From: Mannheimia indoligenes
GTDB lineage: Bacteria; Pseudomonadota; Gammaproteobacteria; Enterobacterales; Pasteurellaceae
Direction of reading: 5' to 3'
Length of the DNA stretch: 64,000 bases
Assembly: GCF_036880405.1 (NCBI RefSeq)
Contig: NZ_JBAJJM010000004.1
Coordinates: forward strand, 1 to 64,000
Part shown: piece by piece, positions 57,607 to 64,000 of the stretch
Layout of the letters: the number at the start of each line of letters is the position of its first letter
How positions within the stretch are numbered: position 1 is the stretch's first letter
Translations under genes and position numbers: made by a program
Notes under the pieces: model-generated
The model's database searches: none
What the model was told of the DNA's origin: nothing
Seen by the model: the letters and a program-made list of their open reading frames with translations, nothing else

Positions 57607-58734
57607 ATGAAAACTGTAGAAAGTACTTTAATTGGGAAGTTTGTGTATCTAGGTGGAATTCTGTATGAAATTACTTCTGGAAACATAGGAGTAGATACAA
57701 TTTCCTTAAAGAATGTGATGACAGGGAATTATGCTCGCCATAGAAATGGTGATATTGAGAACCACTGTTTAAGTAATGATGAGATTTTTTTATTTGACTC
57801 TTCTTTTTATGTGGAAGATAGTGATGATTCTGTAATCTTATACTGTAGCAATGTGGGGTTAGAATCACATTGTATTGTAGATCTTGATGGTCGCTTGTCT
57901 ATAATTGATAAATGTATTTGTCTCGAGCAGAGTTTATCACACTCTTTTAGAGTTTTAGATTCAGATAGCATTCCTGTCAAGCAGCACGCTTTTCCACAGG
58001 ATGAAAAACTTAAAGTTGTTGTATTTGGTTCTTCATCTAGTGAGGTTTTTGATTATATTTTTGGCGATAATCCTGATTATTTTCCCTTTTGGGCATCCGG
58101 TTGGTCTACAAGAGGTCTAAAGAACACAGAGAAGCATATTAAGCCATATAGAGTATATTTAGAAAATATATCGTCTGATAGTATTATTTTATTGCATTTT
58201 GGTTCTGTAGATATAGATTTTAACTTAGCTTTTAAAGCTGAAACATCGGGATTTTATCATACGGATCTCTTTATAAAAGAGATGGTTGATGGAATACTTA
58301 AATTTAGAAAATATTTATACGATGAGTTTGGTATTAGTAACATTTATGCTGTTTTTTCTGCACCTACAATTGAGTTGACGCCAGAATATTATAAAGAATA
58401 TTTTAGATTTAATCAGTTGCCAGTTAAAATGAGATCTAAAATGTTATGGGATTTTGCTATTACTTTGGCATCTCAGATGCCGGTAGTAAATTGTTTGCCT
58501 GATTTAGTAAAATCTATTGATGATCCTGTTTGCGATAATAAATATGTTAGAGAACGTCCAGATCATCATATTGATTTCGTTAAAATACAGGATGTCGTCT
58601 ATAATAAAATTAAGAAGGTTCCTAATATGTTACCTAGAAGATATAGTAAACATATAAAACTTTACGAGCATCTTATTTACGATGTATATGATGCTGTTCA
58701 TTTGAATAAACCTAGACCTAGAACTTGTAGATAA
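57607..58734 (+). CDS. SGNH-like protein of unknown function, first gene of the polysaccharide locus
   Basis: A 375-residue soluble protein without signal peptide. The N-terminal ~130 residues are beta-rich. The second half resembles an SGNH/GDSL hydrolase: VVVFGSSSSEVFDY (about residue 140) as the nucleophile block, LLHFGSVDIDF (about 196) in place of GxND, and RPDHHIDF (about 318) as a possible D-x-H block. It could add or remove an acyl group on the polymer, but this is inference. ATG 57607 is better spaced from AGGAAAG (57594-57600) than the ATG at 57601. Arginine is mostly AGA, unlike the housekeeping genes. Confidence 0.72.
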   Translation: MKTVESTLIGKFVYLGGILYEITSGNIGVDTISLKNVMTGNYARHRNGDIENHCLSNDEIFLFDSSFYVEDSDDSVILYCSNVGLESHCIVDLDGRLSIIDKCICLEQSLSHSFRVLDSDSIPVKQHAFPQDEKLKVVVFGSSSSEVFDYIFGDNPDYFPFWASGWSTRGLKNTEKHIKPYRVYLENISSDSIILLHFGSVDIDFNLAFKAETSGFYHTDLFIKEMVDGILKFRKYLYDEFGISNIYAVFSAPTIELTPEYYKEYFRFNQLPVKMRSKMLWDFAITLASQMPVVNCLPDLVKSIDDPVCDNKYVRERPDHHIDFVKIQDVVYNKIKKVPNMLPRRYSKHIKLYEHLIYDVYDAVHLNKPRPRTCR

Positions 58735-58735
58735 T

Positions 58736-59530
58736 ATGATTAGTAAATTTATAGATAAATTAAATCGATTTTTTGCATTTGATGAGTTGTTAAAACAACT
58801 TGTTATTAGAGATATTAAGCTGAAATATCGGAGAAGTTATTTGGGTTATCTCTGGAGTGTTTTAAATCCTTTAATAATGATGATAGTGTTGGTTACAATA
58901 TTTTCTAATTTATTTAGTAGATTTGATATCCCAAATTACCCTTTATATATTATTTCTGGTCAGATTATATTTTCTTTAATGACAGAAGCTACTAATATGT
59001 CTGTAGGTGCAATAATTAGTAATGCTCACTTAATTAAGAAAACATATGTTCCTAAGTATATTTTTACTTTTTCTAAAGCAGGTAGTTCATTAGTAAATAC
59101 CCTTTTTTCATTGGGAGCTCTACTTTTAGTGATGATGATTACTGGAAGTGGGTTTTCTTGGTATCTATTATTAATTCCTATCGTCCTGCTTCAAGTTTTT
59201 ATTTTTAGCTTAGGGCTAAGTATGTTCTTATCAGCATTCTCTGTATTTTTTAGAGATGTTCAGTATTTATGGGGGGTTTTTGTATCAATGTGGTTTTATT
59301 TGACCCCAATATTTTATCCTATAAGTATTATTCCTGAGGAATATCAGATTTTATATAAATCTGCAAACCCAATGTATTGGTATTTAGAACAATTTAGGGA
59401 TATTGTTGTATACGCGAAATTGCCTGATCCTTATTCTGTTTTTATGGGGTTGGCATTAGCTGTTCTAGTTCTTATTATTGGGACTTGGTATTTTAACAAA
59501 AAACAAGATGAGTTTATTTTATATATATGA
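58736..59530 (+). CDS. wzm: Polysaccharide ABC exporter permease (Wzm-type)
   Basis: A 264-residue ABC-2-type permease with six membrane helices that, with the next gene product, exports finished undecaprenyl-linked polysaccharide across the inner membrane. The opening DELLKQLVIRDIKLKYRRSYLGYLWSVLNPL is the family's amphipathic gate-helix region; FFRDVQYLWGVFVSMWFYLTPIFYP and SANPMYWYLEQFRDIVVYA are also typical. It starts 1 bp after the preceding stop. Confidence 0.93.
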   Translation: MISKFIDKLNRFFAFDELLKQLVIRDIKLKYRRSYLGYLWSVLNPLIMMIVLVTIFSNLFSRFDIPNYPLYIISGQIIFSLMTEATNMSVGAIISNAHLIKKTYVPKYIFTFSKAGSSLVNTLFSLGALLLVMMITGSGFSWYLLLIPIVLLQVFIFSLGLSMFLSAFSVFFRDVQYLWGVFVSMWFYLTPIFYPISIIPEEYQILYKSANPMYWYLEQFRDIVVYAKLPDPYSVFMGLALAVLVLIIGTWYFNKKQDEFILYI

Positions 59531-60264
59531 GAAATTCAGAAAATATTATTGAAGTTACTAATGCTACAGTTCGGTTTAATAAGGCAACAGAGAATCATAA
59601 TGGGCTAAAAGAATATGTTATTAAAATGCTAAAAGGTGAATTAATGTTTCAAGAGTTTTTAGCTTTAAAAGATATTAGCTTTGAGGTTAAGAGAGGGGAC
59701 TCTTGGGCTTTAGTTGGGACTAATGGTTCGGGTAAATCGACACTATTAAAATTAATTTGTGGGATTTTAAAACCCTACAAAGGTAGTGTGGAAGTTGCTG
59801 GTAGTATTGCTCCCCTTATTGAACTAGGTGCTGGATTAGATGGGCAACTTACAGCAAGGGAAAATATTTTCTTAAATGGTGCATTATTAGGCTATAAAAA
59901 GTCTTTTATGCAAAAGCATTTTGATGAGATTATTGATTTTGCGGAGCTCTATGATTTTGTTGATGTGCCTGTAAAGAATTTTTCATCGGGAATGTCTGCA
60001 AGACTCGGATTTTCAATCGCTACTATTGTAAAACCTGATATTCTAATTGTAGATGAAGCATTATCTGTTGGTGATGCGGCTTTTCAAGAAAAGTCTCAAA
60101 AGAAGATGGAAAAAATGATTAATGAAGGTGCTACTCTATTATTTGTATCACATTCTATTAATCAGGTAAGAGAACTTTGCAAAAATGCAATATGGATTGA
60201 TAAAGGTATTATCAGAGCTAGTGGTAAGACTGATGATGTCGTACCACTATATATGAACAAGTAA
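59527..60264 (+). CDS. wzt: Polysaccharide ABC exporter ATPase (Wzt-type, no carbohydrate-binding domain)
   Basis: A 245-residue ATPase with Walker A GTNGSGKST (about residue 64), the VAGSIAPLIELGAGLDGQLTARENIFLNG segment typical of Wzt/TagH, signature NFSSGMSARLGFSIA and Walker B ILIVDEALSVGDAAFQ. It overlaps the permease gene by 4 bp. It ends right after the nucleotide domain, so the ~150-residue C-terminal glycan-binding domain of terminator-capped systems is missing, as in Klebsiella galactan exporters. Confidence 0.93.
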   Translation: MRNSENIIEVTNATVRFNKATENHNGLKEYVIKMLKGELMFQEFLALKDISFEVKRGDSWALVGTNGSGKSTLLKLICGILKPYKGSVEVAGSIAPLIELGAGLDGQLTARENIFLNGALLGYKKSFMQKHFDEIIDFAELYDFVDVPVKNFSSGMSARLGFSIATIVKPDILIVDEALSVGDAAFQEKSQKKMEKMINEGATLLFVSHSINQVRELCKNAIWIDKGIIRASGKTDDVVPLYMNK

Positions 60265-60292
60265 ATTATTTTTGATGGATTATAGGTAAATT

Positions 60293-62050
60293 ATGTCAAA
60301 TATTATTCAAAATAGCGTGTTTCCAACATTTTCACTATGCTCACAAATTGATTTATATTTTCGCCATAATGAATTTGTAGATTTAGATATGGCGAATTCA
60401 AATTTAAAAATTAAGAGGAAAGGGCGAGTTACAACAGATACTTATTTTAACAGCTTGAGTATTGGAAAGTGGAAACGCCATACAAATATTTCTAGCTTAC
60501 ATTTCTCAATTACTTTCAAAGGTAGTATAAAATTAGTTTGGCGTTTACGCCGTTTGCATTTTAGTGATCGGATCTTAGATGAGCAATATCTAACAAATGA
60601 GCAATTAAGTACATCAAGTATCCCTTTGAAATTTTGGAGTACGCTTGAAGATGGAATGTTGTCATTTGATATTGAAGCAATTTCCAGCTCAGAAATTTCA
60701 AGCTTTAATTATTCAACAAATATTGACACATTGAATAGAGTAAAACTAGGTATTGTAATTACGCATTTCAATCGTCAGAATTTTGTGCTTCCTGCAGTAG
60801 AGCGTTTAAATAGCCAATTATTAGCCAAAGATGAATTTAAGGATAAAGTATCTCTTTATATTGTAGATAATAGCCAGAACCTACCTCATATTGAGAATGT
60901 AACTATTATTCCAAATGAAAACTTAGGTGGTGCGGGTGGATTTACTCGTGGATTGATGAATTTGAAAGAGCAAGGCTCTTATACTCATTGTTTATTTATG
61001 GATGATGATGCCTCTTGTGAAGTAGAAGGTATAAAGCGTACATTAGCTTTGCTGGAGTTTGCGAAAGATCGTAATACTGCAATTGCGGGAGCTATGCTAC
61101 GGGAAGCGGAAATGTTTCGACAGTTTGAAAATGGAGCTCGTTTTGATGGAGTTTGTCGTCCTAATAAAGGTAACTTTGATCTGAGAGATATTAATCAATT
61201 ATTAATTAATGAGCTAGAAGAGCAAATAGATTATGGTGGTTGGTGGTTTTTTGCCTTTCCGATAGAGAACATTAATCATTATGCTTTCCCATATTTTGTT
61301 CGTGGAGATGATTCTGGGTTTAGTTTATTACATAAATTCCATATTATTACCTTAAATGGTATTTCATCTTGGCAAGAAGACTTTACTTTAAAGAATGGAC
61401 CATTACCACATTATTTAGACTCCCGTTATCATTTAATGCACCAATTTCATGGATTAGTAAGGGGGTCTAAATTTGATATCTTGAAAACGACAGCAAGAAT
61501 GGCATTAAAAAATCTATTCGCTTACCAGTATGAAACAGCAGAGGCTGCTATCCAAGCTATGGAGGATGTAAGTAAAGGTCCGGAATTTTGGGAGAATAAT
61601 GTAAATATGTTACAAAAACGCCCAGAGATTCAGAAATTGGTTTCTAATGAAAAAGTAATTGATATCCCGCTTAATGTGGCATCACAAGCAGTTCAAGGTG
61701 ATGCGAGAGAAGGTAAGGTGGGGAGATTTTTCCGCCTATTAACACTAAATGGACATTTAATTCCAAATGCTTTCTTCAAATCTGGTACTGTATGGCAAAA
61801 TAAAGGATTTGGAGGGAATTTAATTGAAACATTCCGATATAAGAGAGTGCTGTATATTCATTGGCCAACTTATAAAGGATATATTGTAGAGGAAAACAAG
61901 TCAGAGTTTTTTAGATTATTTAAGCGATATTTAAAAGCGACTTATACATTATATAAAAACTATGATTCACTAAAAAATGAATATACAAACTCTTACGATA
62001 AATTAACAAGTGCTTCATTTTGGAAAAAACAATTTAAACAAGATCAATAA
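60293..62050 (+). CDS. GlfT2-like galactofuranosyltransferase
   Basis: A 585-residue glycosyltransferase. An N-terminal beta-rich domain (about residues 1-150) is followed by a GT2 domain beginning LGIVITHFNRQNFVLPAVERL, with NLGGAGGFTRG, the metal motif FMDDDASCEVEG (about residue 235), YGGWWFFAFP (about 316), FVRGDDSGFSLLH and HYLDSRYHLMHQ. This order matches mycobacterial GlfT2, which polymerises galactofuranose. The adjacent UDP-galactopyranose mutase gene supports the substrate. Confidence 0.88.
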   Translation: MSNIIQNSVFPTFSLCSQIDLYFRHNEFVDLDMANSNLKIKRKGRVTTDTYFNSLSIGKWKRHTNISSLHFSITFKGSIKLVWRLRRLHFSDRILDEQYLTNEQLSTSSIPLKFWSTLEDGMLSFDIEAISSSEISSFNYSTNIDTLNRVKLGIVITHFNRQNFVLPAVERLNSQLLAKDEFKDKVSLYIVDNSQNLPHIENVTIIPNENLGGAGGFTRGLMNLKEQGSYTHCLFMDDDASCEVEGIKRTLALLEFAKDRNTAIAGAMLREAEMFRQFENGARFDGVCRPNKGNFDLRDINQLLINELEEQIDYGGWWFFAFPIENINHYAFPYFVRGDDSGFSLLHKFHIITLNGISSWQEDFTLKNGPLPHYLDSRYHLMHQFHGLVRGSKFDILKTTARMALKNLFAYQYETAEAAIQAMEDVSKGPEFWENNVNMLQKRPEIQKLVSNEKVIDIPLNVASQAVQGDAREGKVGRFFRLLTLNGHLIPNAFFKSGTVWQNKGFGGNLIETFRYKRVLYIHWPTYKGYIVEENKSEFFRLFKRYLKATYTLYKNYDSLKNEYTNSYDKLTSASFWKKQFKQDQ

Positions 62051-62063
62051 ATAAGGAAAATTT

Positions 62064-63215
62064 ATGAAAAAATTTCTTTTAGTCGGTGCAGGTTTCTCAA
62101 ATGCTGTGATTGCCCGTGAACTAGCCGAGCAAGGCTATCAAGTAACAGTTATCGATCAACGTAATCACTTGGCAGGTAACTGCCACTCTGAGCGTGATGC
62201 AGAAACAAACGTAATGGTACATATTTATGGACCACATATTTTCCATACAGATAATGAGCGAGTCTGGAATTATGTAAACCAATTTGGGGAATGGATGCCA
62301 TTCGTGAATCGTGTGAAAACAATTAGCCAAGGGGCTGTTTATTCACTACCAATTAACTTACATACTATTAACCAGTTCTTTGGCAAAACCTGTTCGCCAA
62401 GTGAAGCGAAAGCATTAATTGAAAGTCAGGCAGATTTATCAATTACCGAACCACAAACTTTTGAAGAACAGGCTATGCGTTTTGTTGGTCGTGATTTATA
62501 TAAAGCTTTTTTCTATGGCTATACTAAAAAGCAATGGGGTGTAGAACCAAAAGAGCTACCTGCAAGTATTTTAAAACGCCTACCAGTACGTTTTAATTAT
62601 GACGACAACTACTTTGCTCATAAATTCCAAGGTATGCCCAAAGATGGTTATACGGTCATTGTGGAAAATATCTTAAATCATCAAAATATTGAAATTCGTT
62701 TGAATACACCATTCAATGAGTCAATGAAAGCAGAATTTGATCATATTTTCTGGTCTGGTCCGCTAGATGCTTACTTTGGTTTTGAATTAGGTCGTTTAGG
62801 TTATCGTACTTTGGACTTTGAAGCTTTCCGTTCAGAGGGAGATTATCAAGGCAATGCGGTTATAAATTATGGTGATGAAGAAGTACCTTATACTCGTATT
62901 TCCGAGCATAAGCATTTTGCCCCTTGGGAGCAGCACGAAAAAACAATTTGTTATCGTGAATATAGCCGCTTATGCGAAGAAAAAGATATTCCATACTATC
63001 CAATTCGTTTAGTAAAAGATAAAGCTCTGTTACGCCAATATGTTGAAAAAGCAAATAAGGAAGCACAAGTTACCTTCGTTGGTCGTCTAGGCACTTATCG
63101 TTATCTTGATATGGATGTAACAATTAAAGAAGCATTAGAAACAGCCGATGAAATCAAAGTTGCATTGAAGAGTAATAAAGATTTCAAGCCATTCTATGTA
63201 AATATGGACGTATAA
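62064..63215 (+). CDS. glf: UDP-galactopyranose mutase
   Basis: Glf converts UDP-galactopyranose to UDP-galactofuranose with reduced FAD. The 383-residue protein has the FAD motif LLVGAGFSNAVIARELAEQG, RNHLAGNCHSE, HIYGPHIFHTDNERVWNYVNQF, FFYGYTKKQWGVEP and YRYLDMDVTIKEAL at the C-terminus. AAGGAAA precedes the ATG. Its codon use (mostly CGT for Arg) is closer to the chromosome than that of the first three genes of the locus. Confidence 0.97.
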   Translation: MKKFLLVGAGFSNAVIARELAEQGYQVTVIDQRNHLAGNCHSERDAETNVMVHIYGPHIFHTDNERVWNYVNQFGEWMPFVNRVKTISQGAVYSLPINLHTINQFFGKTCSPSEAKALIESQADLSITEPQTFEEQAMRFVGRDLYKAFFYGYTKKQWGVEPKELPASILKRLPVRFNYDDNYFAHKFQGMPKDGYTVIVENILNHQNIEIRLNTPFNESMKAEFDHIFWSGPLDAYFGFELGRLGYRTLDFEAFRSEGDYQGNAVINYGDEEVPYTRISEHKHFAPWEQHEKTICYREYSRLCEEKDIPYYPIRLVKDKALLRQYVEKANKEAQVTFVGRLGTYRYLDMDVTIKEALETADEIKVALKSNKDFKPFYVNMDV

Positions 63216-63288
63216 TTGTAAGTTTTTATGAAAAATAAACCGCTTGTATATTTGATATATGAGGGGTTTATTTTGATAAAGTGAGTGT

Positions 63289-63645
63289 ATGATAAAACAA
63301 TTTTCTAAATATTTTTCAATAGGTATTCTAAATACTTTAATTCATTGGGCTGCTTTTTTAATCTGTTATTCTATATTAGGTTTTTCTCAATCTATCAGTA
63401 ATCTTATCGGTTTTTTTATAGCTGTTGTTTTTTCATTTTTTATGAATGCGAAGTTTACTTTTAATCAAAGTGGTTCAGTCGGTAAGTTGTTGAGCTATAC
63501 CTCTTTTATGGGACTATTAAGTTATATTGTAGGATATGCAGCAGATCGATTATCGCTACCGGCACTAGCCACATTGATCATATTCTCTGGTATAAGTTTA
63601 ATTTGTGGTTTTTTATATTCTAAATATATTGTTTTTAAAAGGTAA
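63289..63645 (+). CDS. GtrA-family membrane protein
   Basis: A 118-residue protein with four membrane helices and the GtrA pattern FSIGILNTLIHWAAFLICY at the start, with NLIGFFIAVVFSFFMNAKFTF in the middle. GtrA proteins are thought to flip undecaprenyl-phosphate-linked sugars for side-chain modification of glycans. It is followed after 3 bp by a GtrB-like gene. An uptake signal (ACCGCTTGT, about 63239-63247) lies between glf and this gene. Confidence 0.9.
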   Translation: MIKQFSKYFSIGILNTLIHWAAFLICYSILGFSQSISNLIGFFIAVVFSFFMNAKFTFNQSGSVGKLLSYTSFMGLLSYIVGYAADRLSLPALATLIIFSGISLICGFLYSKYIVFKR

Positions 63646-63648
63646 AAT

Positions 63649-64000
63649 ATGAAAGTATCATTAGTTGTACCGGTATTTAATGAAGAAGATACTATTCCTA
63701 TCTTTGTAGAAAAAGTTAAAAATTTTAAGTATTTTGAACCATTTGATATGGAAATTCTGTTTATTAATGATGGTTCCTCAGATAGTACCGAATCAATTCT
63801 AAATAAATTAGAAAAGGATGATAGTTCGATTTCTGTATTACATTTTTCACGTAATTTTGGTAAAGAACCTGCTCTTTTTGCTGGTTTAGAACATTCTACT
63901 GGTGATGTTGTTATTCCCATTGATGTTGATTTACAGGATCCTATTGAAGTAATTCCTCAATTGATAGAAAAATATAATGAGGGGTATGAAGTTGTTCTTG
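63649..64000 (+). CDS. GtrB-like undecaprenyl-phosphate glycosyltransferase (partial)
   Basis: The first 117 codons of a GT2 enzyme of the GtrB/DPM1 type, cut by the window end. It starts MKVSLVVPVFNEEDTIPIFV and has FINDGSSDST, LHFSRNFGKEPALFAGL and DVDLQDPIEVIPQ, the DxD-like catalytic region of bactoprenol glucosyltransferases. With the GtrA gene before it, it should load a sugar on undecaprenyl phosphate for addition to the polymer. The C-terminal membrane helices are not in view. Confidence 0.88.
   Translation, partial: MKVSLVVPVFNEEDTIPIFVEKVKNFKYFEPFDMEILFINDGSSDSTESILNKLEKDDSSISVLHFSRNFGKEPALFAGLEHSTGDVVIPIDVDLQDPIEVIPQLIEKYNEGYEVVL

Noticed and set aside
1..64000. CRISPR arrays, tRNA genes, insertion sequences or prophage genes
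   Set aside because: No regularly spaced repeats, no cloverleaf with a recognisable T-loop, and no transposase or phage structural protein was found on either strand.

Overview
The window is ordinary chromosome of a member of the Pasteurellaceae. Evidence for this is the gene content and order (hfq-hflX, fabD/fabG, ispB, rplU-rpmA, tatABC-hemB, ptsHI-crr, rpoZ-spoT, rpmH-rnpA-yidD) and the dozens of copies of the 9-mer ACAAGCGGT or its complement. That 9-mer is the Apl-type DNA uptake signal known from the Actinobacillus / Mannheimia / [Haemophilus] ducreyi branch, as opposed to the AAGTGCGGT of H. influenzae. The DNA is AT-rich. No rRNA, tRNA, CRISPR array or transposase is visible. I do not assign a species.

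Layout. 1-5.4 kb (mostly minus): hflX, hfq, miaA and mutL, a classical cluster split by an inserted DinJ/YafQ-type toxin-antitoxin pair. 5.5-9.5 kb: proA, yihY, dtd, a LysR regulator and a small secreted protein. 9.6-16 kb (minus): mutM, brnQ, fabG, an unknown membrane protein, fabD, queH (bracketed by GTAGGGGCAAAT palindromes) and ispB. 16.1-19.4 kb: a TPP riboswitch followed by thiZ-thiX-tenA-thiY for thiamin-precursor uptake and salvage. 19.5-27 kb: rplU-rpmA, a DMT transporter, a HAD phosphatase, comF with a competence-type CRP-S site, a DoxX protein, dcuB with an FNR-type promoter, a PhzF-like isomerase and an ornithine carbamoyltransferase. 27-30 kb (minus): a DUF4153 membrane protein and corA with a long structured leader. 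30-36 kb: ubiE-ubiJ, then a minus-strand accessory cassette, then ubiB and tatABC. 36-40 kb: hemB, a pirin, a preQ1-I-like riboswitch in front of yhhQ, and map.

40-52 kb carries sugar transport and metabolism. The sucrose PTS gene scrA is separated by thiQP, ptsHI-crr and miaB from scrK-scrB-scrR. scrA and scrK share an 18-bp near-palindromic operator, so they very likely form one ScrR regulon that feeds on the HPr/EI/IIA-Glc proteins encoded between them. 51.9-57.5 kb: a thioredoxin-like protein, rpoZ-spoT, hemH, rpmH-rnpA-yidD and erpA. From 57.6 kb to the end is a polysaccharide (O-antigen-type) locus: an SGNH-like protein of unknown function, the Wzm/Wzt exporter, a GlfT2-like galactofuranosyltransferase, UDP-galactopyranose mutase, and a GtrA/GtrB pair cut by the window end. 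This predicts a galactofuranose-containing polymer exported by an ABC transporter and probably decorated by a Gtr-type glycosyl transfer.

The least explained items are the corA leader with mutually exclusive helices, the three-gene cassette inside the ubiEJ-ubiB operon (with a 33-residue membrane peptide, a 13-bp inverted repeat and two abutting palindromes), the SGNH-like protein at the head of the polysaccharide locus, and the split sucrose regulon.
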